Shown: positions 1-5,988 of the stretch, piece by piece
How positions within the stretch are numbered: position 1 is the stretch's first letter
Layout of the letters: the number at the start of each line of letters is the position of its first letter
Source: Pseudomonadota bacterium
Lineage (GTDB): Bacteria; Pseudomonadota; Gammaproteobacteria; Enterobacterales; Enterobacteriaceae
Assembly (NCBI GenBank): GCA_023454395.1
Contig: JAEYFY010000080.1
Span: 1 to 8,091 of the forward strand
Direction: 5' to 3'
DNA length: 8,091 bases
Notes under the pieces: generated by a model
The model's input: only the letters and a program-made list of their open reading frames with translations
The model's database searches: none
Told to the model about the DNA's origin: nothing
Position numbers and translations under genes: made by a program

Positions 1-66
1 CGCAATAATTTATGTGTAATATAGTTATTCAAACTTAAATGACTAATTTTAATATGTGATAACTTC

Positions 67-74
67 TATATATT
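67..74 (+). promoter_or_regulatory. Weak candidate promoter -10 of the regulator gene
   Basis: A TATATATT run contains TATATT at 69-74, five of six matches to the sigma-70 -10 hexamer, 26 bases before the regulator ATG. A poor -35 candidate, TTTTAA, lies at 47-52 with a 16-base spacer. TGTGAT at 55-60 looks like one half of a CRP site but has no matching partner. In DNA this AT-rich such hits arise by chance, so the call is tentative. Nothing else is recognisable in positions 1-66. Confidence 0.22.
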
Positions 75-100
75 AGACCTCATGTTATTGGAATTAATTT

Positions 101-400
101 ATGAACGATCTAGACACTAAAGTAGGCCTTTTTTTTAAGAAGGCTAGAAAAGAGAAGAAATTATCAGGTCGTGAACTGGCAAAAATAATCTCTGTCAGCC
201 AGCAACAAATATCACGTTATGAAAACGGTAAAAATAGTATGTCACTTAGCTTAATAAATAAGTTACTTATTATTTTTGATAAATCATGGGATGATTTGAA
301 TCGTGAAGTAATAAGCACCTACAACGAAAAAGGACCAATCTCACAACCTAAAAAAAAGGATTATGAATTGAGTGCTAATGTTATTAGTCAGCTAAATTAA
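101..400 (+). CDS. ucaJ: MrpJ-family helix-turn-helix fimbria-associated regulator (UcaJ-like)
   Basis: This 99-residue cytoplasmic DNA-binding protein has a Cro/C1-type (HTH_3) domain at about residues 8-65. The recognition-helix region carries SQQQISRYE at residues 33-41, the hallmark of Proteus MrpJ paralogues. The remaining 30-odd residues form a short charged tail. Known members are encoded with fimbrial operons, repress flhDC and swimming when the fimbria is made, and can regulate fimbrial promoters. The ATG at 101 has only a weak GGA eight bases upstream, but no better in-frame start exists and the length suits the family. It lies on the same strand as the fimbrial genes, 323 bases upstream of the pilin, separated by hairpins, so it may be its own transcription unit. 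The family call is firm. The symbol is inferred from the adjacent UCA-like operon. Confidence 0.85.
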   Translation: MNDLDTKVGLFFKKARKEKKLSGRELAKIISVSQQQISRYENGKNSMSLSLINKLLIIFDKSWDDLNREVISTYNEKGPISQPKKKDYELSANVISQLN

Positions 401-449
401 AAAACAAACATTTAACACGATTATGTAAATATCAGTATAAAGAATTAAC

Positions 450-487
450 CATGAAAATAAAATATTTAATTATGTTTTATTTTCATG
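450..487. repeat. Inverted repeat, 13 bp perfect arms
   Basis: The arms CATGAAAATAAAA (450-462) and TTTTATTTTCATG (475-487) are perfect inverse complements. In RNA the stem extends inward by a U-G wobble and two A-U pairs to 16 pairs, leaving a six-base loop at 466-471. It starts 50 bases after the regulator stop codon. No T-run follows, so it is a poor intrinsic terminator. It could be an operator, an mRNA 3'-end stabiliser or a cruciform-prone site. Confidence 0.6.
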
Positions 488-566
488 AGCTATTAGCTTT
501 ATGAAACCGGGAGTGTTAACAACAGACAAACTATTATTCTGCATTAATAAATAATAATTATTAGGA

Positions 567-598
567 AAATAAAAAATGCTTATTAAGCATTTTTATTT
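567..598 (+). terminator. AT-rich hairpin with A-run and T-run, possible weak terminator of regulator gene
   Basis: The arms AAATAAAAAATGCTTA (567-582) and TAAGCATTTTTATTT (584-598) pair almost completely, with one extra A on the left. The compact core is ATGCTT, loop ATT, AAGCAT, with an A6 run before it and a T5 run after it, which is the shape of a bidirectional intrinsic terminator. The stem has little GC, so termination would be weak. A 12-base palindrome, TAATAATTATTA, lies just upstream at 552-563. It may separate regulator and pilin transcripts, or act as an operator. Confidence 0.42.
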
Positions 599-620
599 GC
601 CAGGGATTGCTTTATTTATT

Positions 621-638
621 TTTACACTAATAGAGAGT
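621..638 (+). promoter_or_regulatory. Candidate MrpJ-type operator overlapping a -35-like hexamer
   Basis: Positions 624-638 read ACAC-TAATAGA-GAGT. This is an exact fit to ACnC-N7-GnGT, the dyad pattern I recall as reported for MrpJ binding in P. mirabilis. It overlaps TTTACA at 621-626, a five-of-six match to the sigma-70 -35 hexamer, and lies 86 bases before the pilin ATG. The match is seen directly. Its use by the protein encoded at 101-400 or by a paralogue is inference. The pattern has six fixed bases, so a chance match is possible. Confidence 0.45.
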
Positions 639-652
639 CAATAAATAAATTT

Positions 653-676
653 ATAAATATTAATTTTAATATTTAT
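653..676. repeat. 24-bp palindrome in the pilin leader
   Basis: ATAAATATTAA (653-663) and TTAATATTTAT (666-676) are perfect inverse complements around a central TT. The element ends 47 bases before the pilin ATG. It is wholly A/T and could be a regulator or H-NS nucleation site, a melting region near the promoter, or an mRNA leader hairpin. A chance origin cannot be excluded in DNA this AT-rich. Confidence 0.5.
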
Positions 677-710
677 CGATTTATTAAAACGTAGTTATCT
701 AATATAAAAC

Positions 711-717
711 GAAGGAA
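711..717 (+). promoter_or_regulatory. Strong ribosome binding site of the pilin gene
   Basis: GAAGGAA contains AAGGA (712-716), seven bases ahead of the ATG at 724. It is the best Shine-Dalgarno sequence in the operon and fits a highly expressed structural subunit. Confidence 0.8.
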
Positions 718-723
718 CTTAGA

Positions 724-1287
724 ATGAAAAAATCTATCATTGGTGCATCATTAGCAATGGCATTTGGTCTGATGGCTGGTAATGCAATCGCTGCTGATAA
801 TACGGGTACAATTACTTTTAATGGTGAATTAACAGATACAACTTGTAAAGTTGATATCGAAGGTCAAGGCCCAGATGCAACTATTACTCTGCCAACAGTA
901 AGTACTAATGTTTTACAAAATGCAGGTGAAGTAACTGGACGTACTTCGTTCAATATGAATCTGTCTGATTGTAAAGTTGGCACAGCAGGTCATAGCACTG
1001 TTTCTGCATTCTTTGAAACAGGTGCAACAGTAGACCAAGCGAGTGGTCGTCTGAAAAATATGGATGTTGCTGCAACGGGAGCAAAAGAGGTTCAATTACA
1101 ACTGTTAGATGGAGCTAACTTCAACGCAATTAAAGTAGGTAACACATCTCAAGTAAATGATACTACTTATTATACAATTACTAATGATAAAGCCACTCTG
1201 CCATACGCTGTTGAATACTACGCTATCGGTAAAACTGAAGCGGGTAAAGTAACAAGTAGCGTTGTTTATACTCTGCAGTATAAATAA
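724..1287 (+). CDS. ucaA: F17-like major fimbrial subunit (UcaA-type pilin)
   Basis: This 187-residue precursor is the main building block of the fibre. A signal peptide occupies residues 1-23 (MKKS start, hydrophobic core, cleavage after AIA), leaving a mature pilin of 164 residues, about 17 kDa. The mature part opens with the donor-strand segment TGTITFNGEL. C41 and C83 are spaced as the conserved pilin disulfide. LPTVS and VQLQLL motifs and the C-terminal alternating strand ending YTLQYK match the F17-A/UCA branch of class 1 pilins. In assembly the incomplete Ig fold is completed first by the chaperone, then by the next subunit's N-terminal strand. The UCA/NAF pilin of P. mirabilis has a reported mass near 17.5 kDa, consistent with this protein. 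It is not the ATF pilin, whose reported N-terminus differs. The F17-like call is firm; the ucaA symbol is likely. Confidence 0.85.
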   Translation: MKKSIIGASLAMAFGLMAGNAIAADNTGTITFNGELTDTTCKVDIEGQGPDATITLPTVSTNVLQNAGEVTGRTSFNMNLSDCKVGTAGHSTVSAFFETGATVDQASGRLKNMDVAATGAKEVQLQLLDGANFNAIKVGNTSQVNDTTYYTITNDKATLPYAVEYYAIGKTEAGKVTSSVVYTLQYK

Positions 1288-1294
1288 TCGAAAT

Positions 1295-1331
1295 AAACAG
1301 GGAGGGGACTCCTCCTTCCTGTTTGCTTTTT
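1295..1331 (+). terminator. Intra-operon hairpin terminator after the pilin gene
   Basis: The left arm AAACAGGGAGGGG (1295-1307) pairs with 1312-1324 through 13 pairs, two of them G-U, around a four-base ACTC loop. A T5 run follows at 1327-1331. The site begins seven bases after the pilin stop codon and ends 21 bases before the chaperone ATG. It should end most transcripts after the pilin while letting some read through, which explains the pilin excess over chaperone and usher. Similar arrangements are known in other fimbrial operons, including after mrpA. Confidence 0.82.
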
Positions 1332-1352
1332 ATTAATGGAATAAAGATAAAT

Positions 1353-2072
1353 ATGAAAACCCCTAGATTAATTAAAAGCTTTTTCTTAAGTTTATTATTA
1401 ATTATTCCGACAGGGATAAACGCTGGCGTTATTATTAGTGGTACTCGTGTTATTTATAATGAAAATGAAAAAGAAGTCACAGTAAAAATTAGTAATGAAG
1501 GGAAAGTGCCCGTATTAATTCAAAACTGGATTGACACAGGTAATGTTGATGCAAAACCAGAAAATATTCAGGTTCCCTTTGTATTAACACCACCGGTATT
1601 CCGTATTGAGCCAGAAAAATCGCAATCATTAAGAATTAGTTTTACTGGTGCAGCAACATTACCTAAAGATAAAGAATCTATTTATTGGTTAAATGTATTA
1701 GAAATACCACCAAATACAAATACAGAAATAGATAATAAATTACAAATTGCTTATCGCTCTAGAATAAAACTATTTTATCGTCCAGACGTACTAAAAGATA
1801 AAATAGGTGCAATAAATGCAGCTGAAGGTCTTCAATTTTCAATTGCTGGTAACAAGTTAAAAGCAATTAATAATTCACCTTATTTTGTTTCACTCGTTTC
1901 TATCACGATTGCAAATAATGAGAAAAATCCAATTGATGGTGAAGTTGTTCCACCATTAGGCCAACACGAATTTACGCTCCCCAATGGTGTATTGGCAAAT
2001 TTAGGAAGCAAGGTTGTTTATCGTTATGTGAATGACTGGGGTGCAATGAAAATAGTTGAAACGAAACTCTAG
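1353..2072 (+). CDS. ucaB: Periplasmic fimbrial chaperone (PapD/FGS family)
   Basis: This 239-residue precursor binds unfolded pilins in the periplasm by donor-strand complementation and delivers them to the usher. The signal peptide is residues 1-24 (cleavage after GINA), so the conserved G-T-R arginine falls at mature position 8 (R32), as in PapD. The second anchor, the lysine of RIKLFYRP, is K139. The preceding G1 strand shows alternating hydrophobics L130, I132 and Y134. The short loop before it marks an FGS (short F1-G1 loop) chaperone. The second Ig domain covers about residues 147-239. A longer reading from TTG at 1323 is possible in frame but starts inside the terminator hairpin and would spoil the signal peptide, so ATG 1353 is preferred despite a weak ribosome site. 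The gene is noticeably AT-rich, even against its neighbours. Confidence 0.9.
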   Translation: MKTPRLIKSFFLSLLLIIPTGINAGVIISGTRVIYNENEKEVTVKISNEGKVPVLIQNWIDTGNVDAKPENIQVPFVLTPPVFRIEPEKSQSLRISFTGAATLPKDKESIYWLNVLEIPPNTNTEIDNKLQIAYRSRIKLFYRPDVLKDKIGAINAAEGLQFSIAGNKLKAINNSPYFVSLVSITIANNEKNPIDGEVVPPLGQHEFTLPNGVLANLGSKVVYRYVNDWGAMKIVETKL

Positions 2073-2110
2073 CACTCTCAATACTTCATAAAATATATGG
2101 GAATATTCAA

Positions 2111-4750
2111 ATGAGCAGTTATATTTTAAAAACTATTATAATATCTGCTAGTGCTACTTTATTTTTAGTAACACCTTATACTTATGCAGAAAATATAACA
2201 GGGTTCGAAAATAATAAATGGCTACCTAACGGTACTCCTTCATTATCGCCCAATACGTCGCCTTTATTACAAAATAGTACTGACTCATCAACAGAGAATA
2301 ATAACTCTTCTCATACAAATGGCTCACTCTCATTTAACCCTATTTTTATGAATACTTCTCAAGGTGATATTGATATCAGTCGCTTTGATAAAGAAAATAC
2401 CTTCTTGCCTGGTACATGGAATGTTGAGATCTATGTCAATAGCCAATTTATGGCAAGAACGCCAGTCACTTTTAAAGATATGAAAAATGGTCAAGTATCA
2501 CCTTGTTTAACTAAAGATATTATCGACTTAATTGGCTTTAAAAGTGACAAAATCCCCCCCTTATTAAAAAGCGCACTAGAATTACATGAGTGTATTGCAC
2601 TAACCGATTTTGTCCCCTCGACGGAAGTAAACTATGACCATTCAGTTCAACGTTTAACGATTAATACACCACAGGCTCTTGTTGGTTATAAACCTCGTGG
2701 TTATGTAAATCCTTCACTCTGGGATCGAGGCATAAATGCATTATTAGTGAGCTATAACGCAAACTATTTTATGTCTCGTAGCAATGGAACGAATTACAAA
2801 TCTGCTTTCGTTGGTGTTAATGGCAATCTTAATTTAGGTACATGGAGTTTCCATCATACTGGCAACTATTCATGGAATGAACAGAACGGCCATGACTACA
2901 CATCAACTTATAATTATCTACAACGCATTATCACGACAATAAAAGGTGTGGTTCAAGTTGGTGATGTCCTTACGACAGGGCAACTTTTTGATTCTCAACC
3001 ATTAAGAGGGATCCAGCTCTTTAGTGATGAGAAAATGTTACCTGACTCTCAACGTGGCTTTGCGCCGACGATCCGTGGGGTCGCAAAATCCAATGCGCGA
3101 GTTATTATTCGCCAAGATGGGCAAGTGATCCATGAGATTGCCGTTCCACCAGGCCCATTTGAAATTGATGACCTTTACCCATCAGGATATGGTGGTAACT
3201 TGGATGTCACCATCCAAGAATCTGACGGTTCACAGCAGAATTTTAGAGTCTATTATGCTTCTGTTGTACAGTTACTGCGCCCTGGGCAACATAACTATAC
3301 CGTGGCAGCTGGTCATTTAAATTCATCAGCAGTGGATTATGATCCAACCTTATATCAAGCTACCTATCGTCGTGGATTAACTAACTTGATAACGGGTTAC
3401 GCTGGTATACAGAGTACTGGTGCAGATTATTATGCACTTCAAGCGGGTTTAGCATTAAGTACGCCATTAGGGGCATTTTCTGCTGACATCACCCAAGCAC
3501 GCTTACACTTAAATACAACGTCATCAAAAGTGAATAGCGGGCAAAGTTATCAAATCAGTTACAGTAAATTCATTCAAGATACTAATAGTAACCTGACAAT
3601 TGCCGCTTATAAATTTAATACCGAAAAATTCTATGACTATAGCTCTGCCGTTCAAGCAATAAATGAAGAACGACACGGTCGAAGTATCAACAATATTTGG
3701 CGTCCTAAAAGTCGCTTTAACGTCACGATTGATCAAGGTTTACCTGAAGGTTGGGGAACATTCTATGTTAGTGGATTTACACAAAACTACTGGAATAACG
3801 ATACCACTGACTTGCAATATCAAATGGGTTATAACAATCGCTGGAAGCGCCTCTCCTATGGCTTAAACGTCGGTCAAGCACGTAATTCGGATGGTAAAAA
3901 AGAGACATCTTTTGAATTGAACTTTATTTTACCACTCTACGATTTAAGTGTTGATCATATGCCAACCTTAACCGCAGCTCTAACTCGTAATGGCCGAGGT
4001 GACATAGGTGAGCGTATCGGGATCTCAGGATCTGCGGGTGAAAATAACCGTTATAACTATGGCATAACTGCAATGAATACTAACCATGGAATTGGCTCTA
4101 GTATGACCTTAAACGGTAGTGCAAAAACTAACTATACCAACTTAACGGCAAACTATGGCTTAGGTGAGCATTATCAAAATGGTTCGATTGGTGCTAGCGG
4201 TTCATTAATTGGCTGGTCTGGTGGTGTAGTTGCAACTCCTTATCAAGGTAATACTTTTGCTGTGGTTGAAGCCGATGGTGCTAAAGGTGCTAAAGTCAGT
4301 GGCTATCCGGGCATTGAAATCGATGGCTTTGGCCATGCTGCTGTACCTTATTTAACCCCATATCAAATGAATGACATCACGATTAACCCGAAAGGAATGT
4401 CAAATAATATCGAGCTACAAAATACACAAGTGCGTATTGCACCATTCGAAGGAGCAATTACTAAAGTTGCCTTTGAAACTGACAAAGGTATGCCATTGTT
4501 GATTACTATTCAAAGAAATAATGGACCAATTCCATTTGGTAGTGTCGCTTACGATGAACAGAACAGTGAAGTGGGTAGCATTGGTCAGGGAGGGCTTCTC
4601 TACGCCCGCGTTAAAAATCCATCAGGTCGTTTAACCATTAAGTGGGGACCGGGTGAAATTCAGCAATGTACTATCAATTATAGTGCACCAGCACAAGATA
4701 AAGATAATCAAAGTAGTTTTGTTCAATTGACTAGTGTCTGTGGAGAATAA
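2111..4750 (+). CDS. ucaC: Outer-membrane fimbrial usher
   Basis: This 879-residue pore protein recruits chaperone-subunit complexes and secretes the growing fibre. The signal peptide is residues 1-26 (cleavage after YTYA). The usual start of the N-terminal domain, FNPIFM, appears only at residue 75, so about 48 Ser/Asn/Thr/Pro-rich residues precede it, where most ushers have under ten. C132 and C161 are the N-terminal-domain cysteines. The barrel is interrupted by the plug at about 319-388, containing the usher signature VPPGPFEIDDL at 345-355. The barrel then continues to the C-terminal domains, with the terminal cysteine pair C853 and C877 and the ending SVCGE. GGGAA at 2099-2103 provides a ribosome site seven bases before the ATG. 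It is 38 bases after the chaperone stop and three before the adhesin start. Family assignment is certain; the symbol rests on the operon's UCA-like type. Confidence 0.93.
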   Translation: MSSYILKTIIISASATLFLVTPYTYAENITGFENNKWLPNGTPSLSPNTSPLLQNSTDSSTENNNSSHTNGSLSFNPIFMNTSQGDIDISRFDKENTFLPGTWNVEIYVNSQFMARTPVTFKDMKNGQVSPCLTKDIIDLIGFKSDKIPPLLKSALELHECIALTDFVPSTEVNYDHSVQRLTINTPQALVGYKPRGYVNPSLWDRGINALLVSYNANYFMSRSNGTNYKSAFVGVNGNLNLGTWSFHHTGNYSWNEQNGHDYTSTYNYLQRIITTIKGVVQVGDVLTTGQLFDSQPLRGIQLFSDEKMLPDSQRGFAPTIRGVAKSNARVIIRQDGQVIHEIAVPPGPFEIDDLYPSGYGGNLDVTIQESDGSQQNFRVYYASVVQLLRPGQHNYTVAAGHLNSSAVDYDPTLYQATYRRGLTNLITGYAGIQSTGADYYALQAGLALSTPLGAFSADITQARLHLNTTSSKVNSGQSYQISYSKFIQDTNSNLTIAAYKFNTEKFYDYSSAVQAINEERHGRSINNIWRPKSRFNVTIDQGLPEGWGTFYVSGFTQNYWNNDTTDLQYQMGYNNRWKRLSYGLNVGQARNSDGKKETSFELNFILPLYDLSVDHMPTLTAALTRNGRGDIGERIGISGSAGENNRYNYGITAMNTNHGIGSSMTLNGSAKTNYTNLTANYGLGEHYQNGSIGASGSLIGWSGGVVATPYQGNTFAVVEADGAKGAKVSGYPGIEIDGFGHAAVPYLTPYQMNDITINPKGMSNNIELQNTQVRIAPFEGAITKVAFETDKGMPLLITIQRNNGPIPFGSVAYDEQNSEVGSIGQGGLLYARVKNPSGRLTIKWGPGEIQQCTINYSAPAQDKDNQSSFVQLTSVCGE
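4742..4745 (+). promoter_or_regulatory. Adhesin ribosome binding site inside usher 3' end
   Basis: GGAG forms part of the last usher codons (Gly-Glu) and sits eight bases before the adhesin ATG at 4754. The usher stop and adhesin start are only three bases apart. The arrangement suggests translational coupling, keeping the low-copy tip adhesin tied to usher synthesis. Confidence 0.65.
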
Positions 4751-4753
4751 AGT

Positions 4754-5917
4754 ATGAAGCCGATTATTAAAAACTCATTAGCCTTAATGCTTCTACTTTT
4801 TCCTGTTGCGGAGGTCATGGCACAACAAACAGTCAAATGTTATGTTAGTGGTCCTCCAGATAATCAGACTATGTCCATTGGTGGCGCAATTCATGTTGGT
4901 GCTGATATGCCAGTAGGCTCTGTTGTTTACCAAGGTAAAATCGATATTGCTAGTTATACATACAACTATACCTGTGCATTTAATGTGCCTTCAACAGGAT
5001 TAGGAAAATATTACTTTTTAGAAAGGCAAGAGGTAAAATTATTAAGTATGAGAGGAACACCTGCTGTTGGCGCAGGTATTCCTCCTAATGTCTATAAAAC
5101 CAATAACCCAGGTCTTGGTATTGTATTTTATACAAATAGAAATAGAAATAATTCACTAACACCTAATATTGCTAAACTCTCTTGGGAAGGAAATCGTGAA
5201 CTTATTGAAAAAGATAGAGAAAGTATGGAATATTGGGCACACCCAATATTAAATTATTCTTTAATTAAATTAGGTCCTATTCAGCCAGGTATATTTGATT
5301 TAAGCAATATTGCAAGAATGCAACTTGATGTGAACTATCCCGAAAAAGATAAGGTTCTAGCAGAAGGATTCCCTTTTATAGCCGCATATATGAATATTAC
5401 AGGTTCGGTTAGTGTTACCGCTTCAAGTTGTAAAACACAAGACTACACCGTGGAATTAGGCAAACATGAAATATCTACCTTACCTGCAAAAGGTAGTTCA
5501 ACCAAATGGATAAATTCTGATATTAATTTATACAATTGTCCTGCGTTTCGAGGTTACTATTCTGGTGGCAAAGGAGATGTATTAACCACAGAGAGAGGAC
5601 AAACATTCCCTGATCGTGATCCTAATGAGATTAGAGTGACCATCAAGCCTGTAAATCCAGCTATTCCTGAATATCCTGGTACTTTTAAAATTAATGATGT
5701 ACCCGGAGCGGCTAAAGGTGTCGGTATCCAACTTGCATTTGGTAATGCCGGCGAAGATTTTGTTAAATTTAATACACCAACCGCCTTTGCTCAGCCAGTT
5801 ACAGAAAAAGCAGGCACTGTAAGCATTCCATTGCGTGCGCGGTATCTTCGTGTCGATGACAGAATATCCGCAGGTATCGCCAATGGTGCTGCAACCTTTA
5901 TGATTGAATATTATTAA
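4754..5917 (+). CDS. ucaD: Two-domain fimbrial tip adhesin (UcaD/F17-G type)
   Basis: This 387-residue precursor is the likely receptor-binding tip protein. The signal peptide is residues 1-23 (cleavage after VMA). An N-terminal lectin-like domain spans about residues 24-215, with cysteines C29 and C74. A pilin domain follows from about residue 217, with C226 and C262 as its disulfide and a C-terminal strand ending MIEYY that the chaperone would complement. The pilin domain carries no N-terminal donor extension of its own, which places the protein at the fibre end. It is the last gene of an operon with no minor pilins, as in F17 (pilin, chaperone, usher, lectin), and is about 44 residues longer than F17-G. 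P. mirabilis UCA fimbriae are reported to bind asialo-gangliosides and lactosyl ceramide. That specificity cannot be read from this sequence, because the lectin domain shows no motif I can tie to a ligand. Confidence 0.82.
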   Translation: MKPIIKNSLALMLLLFPVAEVMAQQTVKCYVSGPPDNQTMSIGGAIHVGADMPVGSVVYQGKIDIASYTYNYTCAFNVPSTGLGKYYFLERQEVKLLSMRGTPAVGAGIPPNVYKTNNPGLGIVFYTNRNRNNSLTPNIAKLSWEGNRELIEKDRESMEYWAHPILNYSLIKLGPIQPGIFDLSNIARMQLDVNYPEKDKVLAEGFPFIAAYMNITGSVSVTASSCKTQDYTVELGKHEISTLPAKGSSTKWINSDINLYNCPAFRGYYSGGKGDVLTTERGQTFPDRDPNEIRVTIKPVNPAIPEYPGTFKINDVPGAAKGVGIQLAFGNAGEDFVKFNTPTAFAQPVTEKAGTVSIPLRARYLRVDDRISAGIANGAATFMIEYY

Positions 5918-5945
5918 TCCCTTGCTCTGTTTGCCAGAATAGAAT

Positions 5946-5984
5946 AAAACTCACTCTGATACGTTAATTCAGAGTGAGTTTTTT
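5946..5984. terminator. Bidirectional intrinsic terminator between adhesin and chemoreceptor genes
   Basis: Two perfect 14-base arms, AAAACTCACTCTGA (5946-5959) and TCAGAGTGAGTTTT (5969-5982), enclose a nine-base loop. A T-run extends to 5984 on the plus strand, and the AAAA at the left arm gives a T-run on the minus strand. It lies 28 bases after the adhesin stop and directly beyond the stop of the converging chemoreceptor gene, so it ends both transcripts. Confidence 0.93.
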
Positions 5985-5988
5985 ATCG

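Larger units (their letters stand above)
401..723 (+). other. AT-rich regulatory region between regulator and pilin gene
   Basis: This stretch of 323 bases holds no convincing gene. It contains three dyad-symmetric elements (450-487, 567-598, 653-676), an MrpJ-type operator match (624-638) overlapping a TTTACA -35-like hexamer (621-626), and the strong ribosome binding site of the pilin gene. No -10 hexamer sits at an ideal distance from TTTACA: TAAATT at 646-651 is 19 bases away and TAAATA at 642-647 is 15. The transcription start is therefore not settled from sequence. I found no long flanking inverted repeats and no recombinase gene such as those that make the mrp promoter invertible. Confidence 0.6.

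Noticed and set aside
55..71. CRP site upstream of the regulator gene
   Set aside because: TGTGA is present but the second half-site is CTATA rather than TCACA.
451..504. A 17-codon reading frame (MKIKYLIM start, hydrophobic) beginning within the inverted repeat
   Set aside because: No ribosome binding site precedes the ATG, its start and middle are fixed by the inverted repeat, and short frames like this are common by chance in AT-rich DNA.
401..723. Phase-variable invertible promoter like that of mrp
   Set aside because: The inverted repeats present are close hairpin arms, not distant flanking pairs, and no recombinase gene is in the window.
913..1095. Minus-strand 60-codon frame inside the pilin gene
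   Set aside because: It is a shadow of the pilin frame, Cys/Thr-rich in the way antisense translations are, with no ribosome site and no independent context.
724..1287. Assignment to ATF (ambient-temperature fimbriae)
   Set aside because: The reported ATF pilin N-terminus, as I recall it, differs from this mature N-terminus, and the F17-A-like motifs and mass suit UCA/NAF.
1323..1352. Ten extra N-terminal codons for the chaperone from a TTG start
   Set aside because: The TTG lies in the terminator hairpin without a ribosome site. Starting at 1353 gives a normal signal peptide and puts the conserved arginine at mature position 8.
3132..3866. Three other-frame reading frames inside the usher gene (3132-3320 +, 3524-3736 -, 3663-3866 +)
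   Set aside because: All lie within a strongly conserved usher coding sequence and show no family resemblance or start signals.
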